A DNA stretch of 64,000 nt, taken from NCBI RefSeq assembly GCF_008727715.1, contig NZ_CP044218.1, positions 3,613,501 through 3,677,500 of the forward strand. The letters are read 5' to 3'. The DNA comes from Mesorhizobium terrae. GTDB lineage: Bacteria; Pseudomonadota; Alphaproteobacteria; Rhizobiales; Rhizobiaceae. Each line of letters begins with the position of its first letter. The first letter of the stretch is position 1. The translations under genes were made by a program, and so were the position numbers. Positions 40,279 through 48,751 of the stretch are shown here, piece by piece. Below the pieces are notes generated by a model. It did not search any database. It had not been told where the DNA came from and worked only from the letters and a program-made list of their open reading frames with translations.

Positions 40279-41031
40279 ATGTCGTCGCAAGCGATCGCCG
40301 AAAGGTCCCGGGCCAGCGAATTCTGGCAGGGCGTGCGGCTGAGCACGCCGGTTGTCGTGGCTTCGGCGCCGTTCGCCATGCTGTTCGGGGCGCTTGCCGT
40401 CGACAATGGTTTTTCGGTCGTCGAGGCGATTTTGATGAGCGCCACCGTCTATGGCGGCGCCAGCCAGATGGTCGGCATCGAGCTGTTCGGCCAGCATGTC
40501 GCGCCCTGGCTGATCGTGCTTTCGATCTTCGCCGTCAATTTCCGCCACGTGCTTTATTCGGCCGGCATCGGCCGGCGCATCGCCCATTGGCCGGTCGTGC
40601 AGCAGGCGCTCGGCTATTTCATCCTGACCGATCCGCAATACGCCATCTCGGAACGCAAGGCTGAAAGCGGCGAGACGGTCAGCTTCATCTGGTATCTGGG
40701 GCTCGGCCTGCCGGTCTATGTGTTCTGGGTGGTCGAGACCGCGCTTGGCGCCTATTTCGGCAAGCTGATCACCAACACCCATTCGCTCGGCATCGACTTC
40801 CTGCTGCCGATCTATTTTTTCGGTCTGGTCATGGGTTTCCGCAAGCGGCCGCTGTGGCTGCCGGTGGTGGCGGTCAGCGCGGTTGCCTCGATCATCGCCT
40901 ACAAGACCGTCGGCTCGCCCTGGCATGTCTCGATCGGCGCGGTCGCCGGCGTGCTGCTCGCCGTCATCCTGCCGCCGCACCATAGCGGCGTCGGCGTCAA
41001 GCCTGGCGACGAGATGGAGGAACAGCCGTGA
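40279..41031 (+). CDS. azlC: AzlC-family branched-chain amino acid exporter, large subunit
   Basis: A 250-residue membrane protein with about seven helices; A-P-F-A-M-L-F-G-A-L near residue 27 and S-A-T-V-Y-G-G-A-S-Q near 56 are typical of AzlC. Together with AzlD it exports branched-chain amino acids or analogues such as azaleucine. ATG 40279 follows AGGAGAGGCCG; the frame from 40228 is longer without support. It overlaps azlD (GTGA). Confidence 0.88.
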   Translation: MSSQAIAERSRASEFWQGVRLSTPVVVASAPFAMLFGALAVDNGFSVVEAILMSATVYGGASQMVGIELFGQHVAPWLIVLSIFAVNFRHVLYSAGIGRRIAHWPVVQQALGYFILTDPQYAISERKAESGETVSFIWYLGLGLPVYVFWVVETALGAYFGKLITNTHSLGIDFLLPIYFFGLVMGFRKRPLWLPVVAVSAVASIIAYKTVGSPWHVSIGAVAGVLLAVILPPHHSGVGVKPGDEMEEQP

Positions 41032-41324
41032 GTTCGACCTTCTGGATCATCATCGCGGCGGCGATTGCAACATACCTTACCCGGGTCGGCGGCCATTTGG
41101 TCATCTCGCGCTTCGAGCGTGTGCATCCGCGCGTCGAGGCCGGGCTGAATGCGGTGCCGGCCGCGGTGCTTACCACGCTGGTGGCGCCGGCGGTGCTTGG
41201 CGCCGGTCCGGCCGAATGGGCGGCGCTCATCGTGGCAGGGGCCGTCTCGCTGCGCGGCGGGCTGCTGTCGATGTTCTTGGCGGGCGCCGCGGTGCTGATC
41301 TTGGCGCGCCAGTTCGTGGCGTAA
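41028..41324 (+). CDS. azlD: AzlD-family small exporter subunit (GTG start)
   Basis: A 98-residue protein with three or four membrane helices and the AzlD pattern I-A-T-Y-L-T-R-V-G-G-H, then a G-L-N-A-V-P-A-A-V-L-T segment. It begins at GTG 41028, overlapping the azlC stop, with a GGAGG sequence 6-7 bp before it (41016-41020). It forms the second half of the AzlCD exporter. Confidence 0.88.
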   Translation: MSSTFWIIIAAAIATYLTRVGGHLVISRFERVHPRVEAGLNAVPAAVLTTLVAPAVLGAGPAEWAALIVAGAVSLRGGLLSMFLAGAAVLILARQFVA

Positions 41325-41358
41325 GCACCTTTCCACTGGGGGAAGGTTGGTGCCTTAC
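41321..41358. terminator. Convergent hairpin containing both stop codons (azlD / pepP)
   Basis: Long imperfect inverted repeat: the left arm GTAAGCACCTTTCC (41321-41334) pairs with the right arm GGAAGGTTGGTGCCTTAC (41341-41358) with small bulges. The TAA stops of azlD and, on the other strand, of the pepP-like gene lie inside the arms. It probably serves as a shared terminator. Confidence 0.6.
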
Positions 41359-43181
41359 AGCGGTGCCGTGGCCTTTTCCAGCCAGGCCAGCGTCTCGCCA
41401 TCCACCATCGGTCCGATCTCGGCCAGGACGCGGGCGTGATAGGCATCCAGCCATTCAAGCTCGGCCTTGGTCAGGAGATCGGCGCGGATCAGCCGGCGGT
41501 CGATGGGTGCGAGCGTCAGCGTCTCGAAGTTGTGCATGGCGATGTCGCCGCCTTCGATTTCCTCCGCCGGCGTGACGATGATCAGGTTCTCGATGCGGAT
41601 GCCGTAATGGCCTTCCTTGTAATAGCCCGGCTCGTTGGACAGCATCATGCCGGCCAGAAGCTTCTCCGTGCCGGTGCGGGCGATGCGCTGCGGGCCTTCA
41701 TGCACGGCGAGGTAGGAGCCGACGCCATGGCCGGTGCCGTGGGCGTAATCGCAGCCATGCTGCCACAGGGCCATGCGGGCGACGGCGTCGATCTCGGAAC
41801 CGCGCGTGCCGGCCGGGAAGCGCAGCATCGAAATGCCGATCATGCCCTTGAGCACCAGCGTGAAGCGTTCGCGCATCTCTTCCGACGGCTTGCCGATGGG
41901 GACGGTGCGGGTGATGTCGGTGGTGCCGTCCTGATATTGCGCACCGGAATCGAGCAGGAACAGCTCGTCCTTTCCTAGCTTGCGGTTGGTCTCGGTGGAG
42001 ACGCGATAATGCATGATGGCGCCATTGGGGCCAGCGCCCGAAATCGTGGCGAAGGACACATCGCGCAGCGACATCTGGGTTTCCTCGCCGGTTTTGCGGC
42101 GTACCTCTTCCAGCCGCTTGACGACGGTGATCTCGTCGAGCGTGCCTGGCTTCTGGCGCTCCAGCCAGCACAGAAGCTTGGCCACGGCGGCGCCGTCACG
42201 GCGATGCGCGGCGCGGCTGCCGGCGATCTCGGCCTGGTTCTTGGTGGCACGCGGGATGCGGGCGGGGTCGGCGGCGGCAATGACGGTGCCGCCATTGTCC
42301 TCGACCAGCATACGCAGCCGGTCGGCGGCGAGAACCGGGTCGAGCGCGACCTTGGCGCCGCCTTTTGCGAGGGCCACGACAGCGCCCTCGAATTCGGCTG
42401 GTTCGTGCAGATCGCTGAGCTGGGTGAGATAGGCGGCCACGGTGCGCGAAAACTTGCGGCTGTCCATGAACAGCTGGTGCTTGCCGTTGGCCGCCAGGAT
42501 GGCGAAGCCGAGCGCCAGCGGGGTGTGGGGCACGTCGCCGCCACGGATGTTGAAGGCCCAGGCGATGGAGGAGGGGTCGGTCAGCACGGCATGAGTAGCG
42601 CCGTCCTTCTCGATCGCTGAAGCCAGTCTCGCCAGCTTGTCCTTGGCGAGTTCGCCGGCGAAGGATTGGGGATGCAGTTCGACCGGTGCGATCGGCGCAT
42701 CGGGCTGGTCGTCCCAGATGAGATCGATCGGGTTCGCGGTCACCGGAACCAGTTCAGCACCGGACCTTGCCGCGCCTGCCTTCAGCGCCTTCACTTCAGC
42801 GATGGTGTGCAGCCAGGGATCGAAGCCGAGCCGTGCGCCCTTGCCGAGGTTCTCCGAAATCCACGAAGCGGGCGGATTGTCGATCAGGCTCTCGATGACG
42901 AAGATGTCGAGATCGACCTCGGCGCGCACCTGCAGCGTGTAGCGGCCGTCGACGAAGACGAAGGCACGGTCGCCGAGCACGATGGCGACGCCGGCCGAGC
43001 CGCTAAAACCGGTCAGCCAGCGCAGCCGCGCCGAGCGCTCGGGCACATATTCGCCCTGATGCTCGTCGGCGCGCGGCACCATGAAGCCGTCGAGGCCGTT
43101 GTCGGCCAGCCATCGGCGCAGCCTGGCAACGCGCGGCTTGCCCACGGTGGGATCGCCAGCGGGGTCGAAGGTCTGGAACAT
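41355..43181 (-). CDS. pepP: Xaa-Pro aminopeptidase (M24B, AMPP type)
   Basis: A 608-residue enzyme of the eukaryote-like long aminopeptidase P group: two creatinase-N-like domains (about 15-150 and 160-315), an M24 metallopeptidase domain (about 325-540) and a C-terminal extension. Metal ligands are visible in D-S-G-A-Q-Y-x-D-G-T-T-D, H-G-T-G-H-G-V-G, N-E-P-G-Y-Y and F-E-T-L-T. It removes N-terminal residues preceding proline in the cytoplasm. The gene symbol is by analogy. Confidence 0.88.
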   Translation of the reverse strand: MFQTFDPAGDPTVGKPRVARLRRWLADNGLDGFMVPRADEHQGEYVPERSARLRWLTGFSGSAGVAIVLGDRAFVFVDGRYTLQVRAEVDLDIFVIESLIDNPPASWISENLGKGARLGFDPWLHTIAEVKALKAGAARSGAELVPVTANPIDLIWDDQPDAPIAPVELHPQSFAGELAKDKLARLASAIEKDGATHAVLTDPSSIAWAFNIRGGDVPHTPLALGFAILAANGKHQLFMDSRKFSRTVAAYLTQLSDLHEPAEFEGAVVALAKGGAKVALDPVLAADRLRMLVEDNGGTVIAAADPARIPRATKNQAEIAGSRAAHRRDGAAVAKLLCWLERQKPGTLDEITVVKRLEEVRRKTGEETQMSLRDVSFATISGAGPNGAIMHYRVSTETNRKLGKDELFLLDSGAQYQDGTTDITRTVPIGKPSEEMRERFTLVLKGMIGISMLRFPAGTRGSEIDAVARMALWQHGCDYAHGTGHGVGSYLAVHEGPQRIARTGTEKLLAGMMLSNEPGYYKEGHYGIRIENLIIVTPAEEIEGGDIAMHNFETLTLAPIDRRLIRADLLTKAELEWLDAYHARVLAEIGPMVDGETLAWLEKATAPL

Positions 43182-43293
43182 GGGCTAAAACCTGCGGGCT
43201 ATTGGATTGCGTGGCCGGACCGTAACCGCATGGCCGATGCCTGACAATCGGCGCGGTGTGGTCCAGAAGTCTGGAGCGGGATGCGTGGCTATG

Positions 43294-44166
43294 TCAGCGC
43301 TTCATGTGGATGGTCACCCAGCCTTCGCGATGGGTGGTGCGTACATGGCGGAACTGCTGGCCGGCATAAGCCGCCACCACGGCGTCGCGCTGGCGGTCCA
43401 GAATGCCGGACAGCACGATGGAGCCGCCAGGGGCCAGGTATTTCGCCATTTCCGGTGCCAGTTTCATCAGCGGCCTGGCCAGGATATTGGCGACGATCAG
43501 GTCGAAGGGGGCACGGGCGGCAAAGACCGGGTGATGGAAACCAGGCGCGGTCACCGCCTCGACCAGCGACGAAACCTGGTTCAGCCGCGCATTGGCGACG
43601 GCGACCTCGATGGCGACAGGGTCGATGTCGGTGGCCAGAACCGGGATATGGGCGAGGCGCGCGAGCGCGATGGCCAGCACGGCGCTGCCCGTGCCGAGAT
43701 CAAGCGCATTGCGCGGCTTTTCGCGGATCGCCACCCGCTCCAGCATAGCGAGGCAGCCGGCGGTGGTGCCATGGTGACCGGTGCCGAAGGCAAGGCCCGC
43801 CTCGATCTCGATGGCGATGTCGCCGGCGTGGCGCATCTGGCGGTCATGCGCGCCATGGACGAGGAAGCGCCCGGCGCGCACCGGTTTCAGCCCATCCAGC
43901 GAACGTGCCACCCAGTCGACATCCGGCAACACCTCGCGCTCGACCGGCCTGGACAGGCCAAGCGAGGCTAGCTCGGTCTTCAGGCGGGCCTCGATCGGCT
44001 CGATGTCGCCATCGGCGTAGAGCGAAACTTCGTGCAGGTCCCGATCCTCGTCGAGTTCCAGCACGGCGATCGGCAAGCCGTCCTCCTCGAACACCAGTTC
44101 GAGAGCGGCGAAGACGCGGTCGGCCTCGGCCTTGGAAGCGGTCAGAAAAAGGCGCGTCTGGCCCAT
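43294..44166 (-). CDS. prmA: Ribosomal protein L11 methyltransferase PrmA
   Basis: A 290-residue SAM-dependent methyltransferase that trimethylates L11. [12 protein letters not shown] near residue 146, followed by [13 protein letters not shown] and the N-I-L-A-R-P-L motif, identify it. ATG 44166 is used with the upstream ACAGGTG as ribosome site; a GTG two codons earlier (44172) is the alternative. It lies between the SCO gene and pepP on the same strand. Confidence 0.92.
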   Translation of the reverse strand: MGQTRLFLTASKAEADRVFAALELVFEEDGLPIAVLELDEDRDLHEVSLYADGDIEPIEARLKTELASLGLSRPVEREVLPDVDWVARSLDGLKPVRAGRFLVHGAHDRQMRHAGDIAIEIEAGLAFGTGHHGTTAGCLAMLERVAIREKPRNALDLGTGSAVLAIALARLAHIPVLATDIDPVAIEVAVANARLNQVSSLVEAVTAPGFHHPVFAARAPFDLIVANILARPLMKLAPEMAKYLAPGGSIVLSGILDRQRDAVVAAYAGQQFRHVRTTHREGWVTIHMKR

Positions 44167-44207
44167 GGGCACCTGTCTTGCGGCTCGGCCGCGTTAAAGG
44201 ATCTTGC

Positions 44208-44786
44208 TTAGCCGTCTTTGGCCAGCCGCTTCAATTTGGCAAGTGCGGCGTCCGGGTTTTCCTCATAGGCGATGGTGCCGAAGAAGTCGCCCTTGCGGTT
44301 GAGCATCAGCACGGAAGCGGTGTGGTCCATGGTGTAGTCGCCGCCGCTGGTCTCGACCCGCTTGAAATAGATGCCGAACGACTTCGCCATGGCGCGCACC
44401 TTGTCGGGATCGCCGGTGATGCCGACGATGCGGTCGGAGAAATTGCCGACATAGGCCTTGATGACGTCAGGCGTGTCGCGCTCCGGATCGATGGAGACGA
44501 AGTAGGCCTTGATGTTCTTGCCGTCGTCGCCCAGCGTCTTCAGCCAGCCGGAGAGTTCGAACAGCGTGGTCGGGCACACTTCCGGGCAATGGGTGAAGCC
44601 GAAGAACAACACGGTCGGCTGGCCGCGGAAGGCCGCTTCGGTGACGGGCTGGCCGGTCTGGTCGGTCAACGCGAAGGGCGCGCCGAAGGGTTGGCCGCCA
44701 TAGTGGCCGCGATACCAGTCGAAGGTCAGCCAGCCGATGCCGGCGGCCATGAGCACGAGAATGCCGATGAGGATTGAGCGCATCAT
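44208..44786 (-). CDS. SCO1/SenC-type copper chaperone
   Basis: A 192-residue membrane-anchored thioredoxin-fold protein that helps build the copper site of cytochrome oxidase. Anchor helix at about residues 4-22; copper ligands C67 and C71 in H-C-P-E-V-C-P and H155 in M-D-H-T-A-S. All three are present, so it should bind copper. It is the first gene of a minus-strand run (SCO, prmA, pepP). A frame start one codon later is equally possible. Confidence 0.92.
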   Translation of the reverse strand: MMRSILIGILVLMAAGIGWLTFDWYRGHYGGQPFGAPFALTDQTGQPVTEAAFRGQPTVLFFGFTHCPEVCPTTLFELSGWLKTLGDDGKNIKAYFVSIDPERDTPDVIKAYVGNFSDRIVGITGDPDKVRAMAKSFGIYFKRVETSGGDYTMDHTASVLMLNRKGDFFGTIAYEENPDAALAKLKRLAKDG

Positions 44787-44998
44787 GGGAAGGGTCCGGG
44801 CAGAAGTTCGTTTGCGGTTTCGGTAGCCGGTCCGTTTTCAGGACTTGCACGGCGAGACCATGTTCGGCGGCGACATTATCGCCTTGCCGAAACGAGCGCA
44901 AAGTGCGTCATTGCCGCAACCTGGACTGCGGACCGCCTTGCAAGCAGCAGGTGGCGGGCCCAAGTGAAGGTGGCATCAACGTAGCCAAGGAGGCTTTC

Positions 44999-45502
44999 TT
45001 GCTTCACAGCACGACGCGAAAACTGATTGGCGGGGCGCTGGTCGGCTCGCTGCTCGTCGCCGCCGGCGCGACCTTTGCCCAGGAGGTCGGCAAGGTCGGT
45101 GTCGACTGGTTGGGCAACGACATCATCGTGGAAGCCATCAAGGACCCGAAGGTCGAAGGCGTGACCTGCCACGTTTCCTATTTCGATCGCGGCGTCATCG
45201 ACCGGCTGCAGAAAGGCAACTGGTTCGAGGACCCGTCGGACTCGGCCATTTCCTGCCAGCAGACCGGGCCGCTCAGCATCGGCGACATCGACCTCGGCAA
45301 GGGTGGCGAAGAGGTGTTCAAGCAGGGCATCAGCCTGATCTGGAAGAAGCAGGTGGTGAACCGCATCTACGACAAGGCCAACAACACGTTGGTCTACCTG
45401 TCGCATTCGCGCCAGGTGCAGAACGGCTCGGCCAAGATGGCGATCTCGACGGTGCCGCTCTACAACCAGAACGTCGCCTGGAAGAACGGCAAGCCGCAAT
45501 AG
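44999..45502 (+). CDS. creA: CreA family periplasmic protein (TTG start)
   Basis: A 167-residue exported protein of the CreA family. A signal peptide occupies about residues 1-25 (G-S-L-L-V-A-A-G-A-T-F-A-Q), then the family block V-G-V-D-W-x-G-N-D-I and V-x-G-V-T-C-H-V-S-Y. No ATG fits: the only strong ribosome site, AAGGAGG (44986-44992), lies 6 bp before TTG 44999 in frame, so TTG is the likely start. The open frame continues upstream to 44774 without family homology. Function of CreA is unknown. Confidence 0.85.
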   Translation: MLHSTTRKLIGGALVGSLLVAAGATFAQEVGKVGVDWLGNDIIVEAIKDPKVEGVTCHVSYFDRGVIDRLQKGNWFEDPSDSAISCQQTGPLSIGDIDLGKGGEEVFKQGISLIWKKQVVNRIYDKANNTLVYLSHSRQVQNGSAKMAISTVPLYNQNVAWKNGKPQ

Positions 45503-45543
45503 CCCGGCTTGCGAGGTCTGGCTGCCCGGCGTAAAGCCGGGTC

Positions 45544-46182
45544 ATGGACCGCAACGACCAACTCGTGCCGAAGGATCGGGAGCCTCGCATCCACCCGACC
45601 GCGGAGCTGAAATCCTGTCGCCTCGGCCGCTATTCGGCCATAGGCGAGCGCGTCGTGCTGCGCGAGGTGACGGTCGGCGACTTCTCCTATTTCGAGCGCC
45701 ATGCCGAGGCCATCTACACCAGCATCGGCAAGTTCTGCTCCATCGCAGCCAACAGCCGCATCAATGCGCTGGAACATCCGATGGAGCGGCTGACCACGCA
45801 CAAGGTCAGCTACCGGCCGAACGAGTATTTCCGCTGGCTGGGCGTCGACAACGGTTTCCGCGAGCGGCGCCGGGCGAGGCCGGTGACGATAGGCCATGAC
45901 GTCTGGGTCGGCCATGGCGCGGTGATCCTGCCGGGGGTGAGCATCGGCAACGGTGCGGTGATAGGCGCCAATGCCGTCGTATCGCATGATGTGCCGGCCT
46001 ATATGATCGTCGCCGGCGTGCCGGCGAGGCCGCTGCGCCGGCGCTTCAGCGAGGAGATTGCCGCGCGCATCGAGACGCTGTCCTGGTGGGACTGGCCACC
46101 GGAGGTGCTGGCCAGGGCTGTTCCGGACATGCAGGCGCTCGCCATCGAGGCCTTTCTCGACCGCTGGGAACGGGAAGCCTAG
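45544..46182 (+). CDS. Hexapeptide acyltransferase of the phosphonate-linked TIGR03308 type
   Basis: A 212-residue left-handed beta-helix acyltransferase. R-L-G-R-Y-S-A-I-G and G-K-F-C-S-I-A-A-N-S-R-I-N near residues 30 and 62 and V-T-I-G-H-D-V-W-V-G-H-G-A-V-I-L-P-G-V near 117 are typical; H121 and H127 are candidates for the catalytic base. The pattern matches the family usually encoded with phn (C-P lyase) genes, but no phn gene is nearby. A 6-bp hairpin (45525-45541) sits just before the ATG and might limit translation. Confidence 0.8.
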   Translation: MDRNDQLVPKDREPRIHPTAELKSCRLGRYSAIGERVVLREVTVGDFSYFERHAEAIYTSIGKFCSIAANSRINALEHPMERLTTHKVSYRPNEYFRWLGVDNGFRERRRARPVTIGHDVWVGHGAVILPGVSIGNGAVIGANAVVSHDVPAYMIVAGVPARPLRRRFSEEIAARIETLSWWDWPPEVLARAVPDMQALAIEAFLDRWEREA

Positions 46183-46461
46183 GCCGGCTTCAGGTCATTT
46201 TCACCAGCACCTCGTCTCAGTTCTTAACCATGAGTGTTTGCGCGGAGATATCGCGCAAGCTCAATTTGGTGTTCGCGGTAACCATTCTTGGTAACCAAAT
46301 TATTTAACGTAAAACATTAAAGTTAAAAATTGGAAAACATCGTGTATTCCTAAATTACACTTCGCTCATACTTGTGTAGTTTGTGATCATGTGTACTATC
46401 AATCCTCAGAGGTACTGATGAAGAGGCGCAAGTAAACACTGTTGTAACAAGGAGAGAAGTC
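46183..46461. promoter_or_regulatory. AT-rich upstream region of the glycine-rich secreted protein
   Basis: A 279-bp gap in which 46260-46450 is strikingly AT-rich for this genome, with repeated TTAAA and AAATT words. Such tracts attract the rhizobial H-NS-like silencer MucR/Ros. AAGGAGAG lies before the start at 46462. No gene is seen here. Confidence 0.45.
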
Positions 46462-46773
46462 ATGAAGAAATTCGCGATTGTACTCACTGCCGCAGTTGTT
46501 TCGTTTTCAACCGTCAGCGCTTATGCCGGCGGCTTCGGTTCCCACGGCAACAGCAACAACTCGGGCGGTGGGCTCATCAACATTTCCCCCGGCATCGCCC
46601 TGGGAGACATCGGCATCCTGAACGGCTCGCCGATCCTCAGCGGCAACAACACGCAGGTCGGTGGTATCCTGAACGGCGTGGGCGTCGGCATCCTGGGTGT
46701 CGGCACCGGTCTCAGCAAGGTCACCAACACCATTCTCGGCGGTGGCAACACTTATAAGCTCGGCAAGCACTGA
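46462..46773 (+). CDS. Small secreted glycine/asparagine-rich protein
   Basis: A 103-residue protein with a clear signal peptide (cleavage after A-Y-A, about residue 22) and a mature part of Gly, Asn, Ile and Leu, with approximate repeats of the type I-L-x-G-x-x-[IV]-G and no cysteines. It is unlike any enzyme; it may be a surface or matrix protein, or a small beta-rich export. AAGGAGAG 8 bp before the ATG, and a terminator follows, so it is a monocistronic, well-expressed unit. The family is not recognised. Confidence 0.7.
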   Translation: MKKFAIVLTAAVVSFSTVSAYAGGFGSHGNSNNSGGGLINISPGIALGDIGILNGSPILSGNNTQVGGILNGVGVGILGVGTGLSKVTNTILGGGNTYKLGKH

Positions 46774-46812
46774 GCATCAGGGGCGGTTTGCCTGAACAAG
46801 GCAATCCGGGGG

Positions 46813-46850
46813 GCGGGAGGGTTTTGCAGCCCTTCCGCTTTTGCCTTTTC
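46813..46850 (+). terminator. Rho-independent terminator of the small secreted protein gene
   Basis: A 9-bp stem with one G-T pair (46813-46821 with 46830-46838), an 8-nt loop, then TTTTGCCTTTT. It lies 40 bp after the stop and before the convergent outer-membrane-type gene. Confidence 0.75.
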
Positions 46851-46916
46851 AGGATTTGAGGATCATCCGATCATCTGAGCGCGCGATGCTGGTTTGCCCG
46901 GCGCGCATATTGGCGG

Positions 46917-48101
46917 TCAGATCTTGGCGCGCAGCGCGATAAAAGTATCGACGGTGTTCTCACGCACGTCGATCACCGTCTTGAAGGTGCGGGTCACATC
47001 CACCCGCAGCACCACGGCGGCGCGGGCGCTCGCGTCATAGGTAGCTTCCGCGTAGAAGATGCGCTTGCGCTCCACATTCTCCCACAAAAGATTGCGCTTG
47101 AACTCGCAGGCAACACCAGAGGCGAGCTTCAGGTCCTCGCGCAGCTTATAGCCGACCTCGAATTCGCCGCGGTTGACCCAGGAAGCGAGCGGGTCGTCGC
47201 TGTCGGCGGTTTCGTAACGGCCGTACCATGTGCCGCGCAGGTCGAAACCCTTTGGCAAAGGCTTGGCGAAGGTGAGCTGCCAGGCCGGTCGGATGCGCGA
47301 ATAGGTGTCGTCGGCGCCATGCAGCAGCTCAGCGCCCAGCGCGAGGCCCGCAGTGGCGCCGCCAGCCCCGACATAAGTGATCTCGCCACGCAGGCCGTAT
47401 TGGTTGAGCGAAACGCCAACCGGCGGACTGCCGAGCCGCTCGACGGCGATGCGCAGCGCCGTCGCCTGGACGCCCAGGGTGAACTGACCGAGCGTACGCA
47501 CCAGTTTGATCGCGACCTGCGCGTTGCGCTTGTCGGGGTCGAGCTTGCTGGGCAGGAAGATGTCGTTCTCGAAATGCGTGAGGCCGGCTTTTTCGAAGCT
47601 GGTCGTGGCGTCGACGATGAGCGCGGTGGCGTTGCCGAGGTCCAGGCCGACCTGCACCTGGCCACTCACCACCTGCTTCAGCGTGCGGGTGCCGATCACG
47701 ACGGGGCCGAAGTCGATATGGTCGCCCTTGGTGGTGGCGTTGTAGGCGAGGGTGCCGCGCAGTTCGAGGCCGCCGGCGAGGCGACGGAAAGCCTGCACCT
47801 GTACGCCGCCGGCGCGGTCGTCCTCGATGGTGACCTCGTCATGGCGCGTCGCTTGGCCTTCGGCGTTCAGCGAAACATAGGCGTCCTCGTCGCCCCATTT
47901 GCGGAAGAAAGTGCCGCGCAGCAGGGAATACCAGTCGGCGACTGGCTTATCGCTCCGCATCGCATTGGTGGTGTAGTGACGCTCGATGCTGGTGGTGATG
48001 GTTGGCTGCAGCGCCTCGCCAGCGCGGGCTGGGGTGCCGGCCAAGCCGAATGCGACGCTGGCGGTCAAGATCAGCGATCCGCCCAGCGCCCTTGCCGTCA
48101 T
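46917..48101 (-). CDS. Predicted outer-membrane beta-barrel protein
   Basis: A 394-residue protein with a signal peptide (residues 1-27, ending A-R-A then G-E-A-L). The remainder is a series of alternating hydrophobic/polar strands separated by charged turns, and the last residues (T-F-I-A-L-R-A-K-I) look like a terminal strand, though they end in isoleucine, not phenylalanine. Similar proteins are annotated as outer-membrane beta-barrel or DUF2460-like proteins, but no family is certain. It is convergent to the small glycine-rich secreted protein; its start lacks a strong ribosome site. Confidence 0.6.
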   Translation of the reverse strand: MTARALGGSLILTASVAFGLAGTPARAGEALQPTITTSIERHYTTNAMRSDKPVADWYSLLRGTFFRKWGDEDAYVSLNAEGQATRHDEVTIEDDRAGGVQVQAFRRLAGGLELRGTLAYNATTKGDHIDFGPVVIGTRTLKQVVSGQVQVGLDLGNATALIVDATTSFEKAGLTHFENDIFLPSKLDPDKRNAQVAIKLVRTLGQFTLGVQATALRIAVERLGSPPVGVSLNQYGLRGEITYVGAGGATAGLALGAELLHGADDTYSRIRPAWQLTFAKPLPKGFDLRGTWYGRYETADSDDPLASWVNRGEFEVGYKLREDLKLASGVACEFKRNLLWENVERKRIFYAEATYDASARAAVVLRVDVTRTFKTVIDVRENTVDTFIALRAKI

Positions 48102-48451
48102 TTGTGCCCAGGTCCCGCCAGTGTTTCGGGCATGATGGCATCTCCAGATACCAGACCCCTTCCGCCTGCTAGTGCGAAGCGGAAGGGGCCCGAGGTACCG
48201 CTCAAGGCGGAAGAGCAGACATCATTGCCTGCAAGTTCAAATTTTGCATAGAATCCATAAAAATATATTACCGTGTTATTATATACAGAACTTAAGATGT
48301 ATTCGTTCTGATCTCGGAGAGTTCAAGAACGCGCGGCCGCGTGCTGAAAACTGTACGCTGTACTGCTTTTCGAGATGAAGTAGAAGTGTGCGCTGCACAA
48401 TGGACTTGGTGTTGCCGCGATCCGCCGGTAGAAGGGGCGCATCGGCATATC
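48102..48451. other. Divergent intergenic region with AT-rich core
   Basis: About 350 bp between the outer-membrane-type gene and a small helical protein gene. 48230-48310 is AT-rich, with TATATTA and TTATTATATA words suited to -10 elements, and is the probable promoter region for both genes. Open frames through it lack ribosome sites. Confidence 0.45.
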
Positions 48452-48751
48452 ATGGGCCTCGACGAAACATTGACCGACTGGCTGGAGATCCTGAAACAGG
48501 AAACCGCGACCGGCGAGCGCATGAGTCGCGAGGTGCCGGAGATGCTCACGCATCCCGAGATCAGCGAGCAGCAGGTCAGGACTCTGTTTTCGGCGCTCGA
48601 GAAGCAGGTCGATTTCGCTGAGAAGCTCAGGCTAGCCCTGGAAAAGTTCGACCACGACTTTCCCGTCATCACCGCCGCGGAGCGGCTCGAAGAACGCTAT
48701 GCCGATCTCGCTGCTACCGTGGCGGAGAAGCTGAAGGCGATGCGGCGCTAG
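48452..48751 (+). CDS. Small helical protein of unknown function
   Basis: A 99-residue acidic, helix-forming protein with heptad-like spacing (M-G-L-D-E-T-L-T-D-W-L at the start, later E-R-L-E-E-R-Y-A-D-L). The start is uncertain: ATG 48452 looks best by composition but has only a distant GAAGGGG; the frame is open to 48341. It ends 4 bp inside the convergent TMEM175-like gene. No family recognised. Confidence 0.5.
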   Translation: MGLDETLTDWLEILKQETATGERMSREVPEMLTHPEISEQQVRTLFSALEKQVDFAEKLRLALEKFDHDFPVITAAERLEERYADLAATVAEKLKAMRR

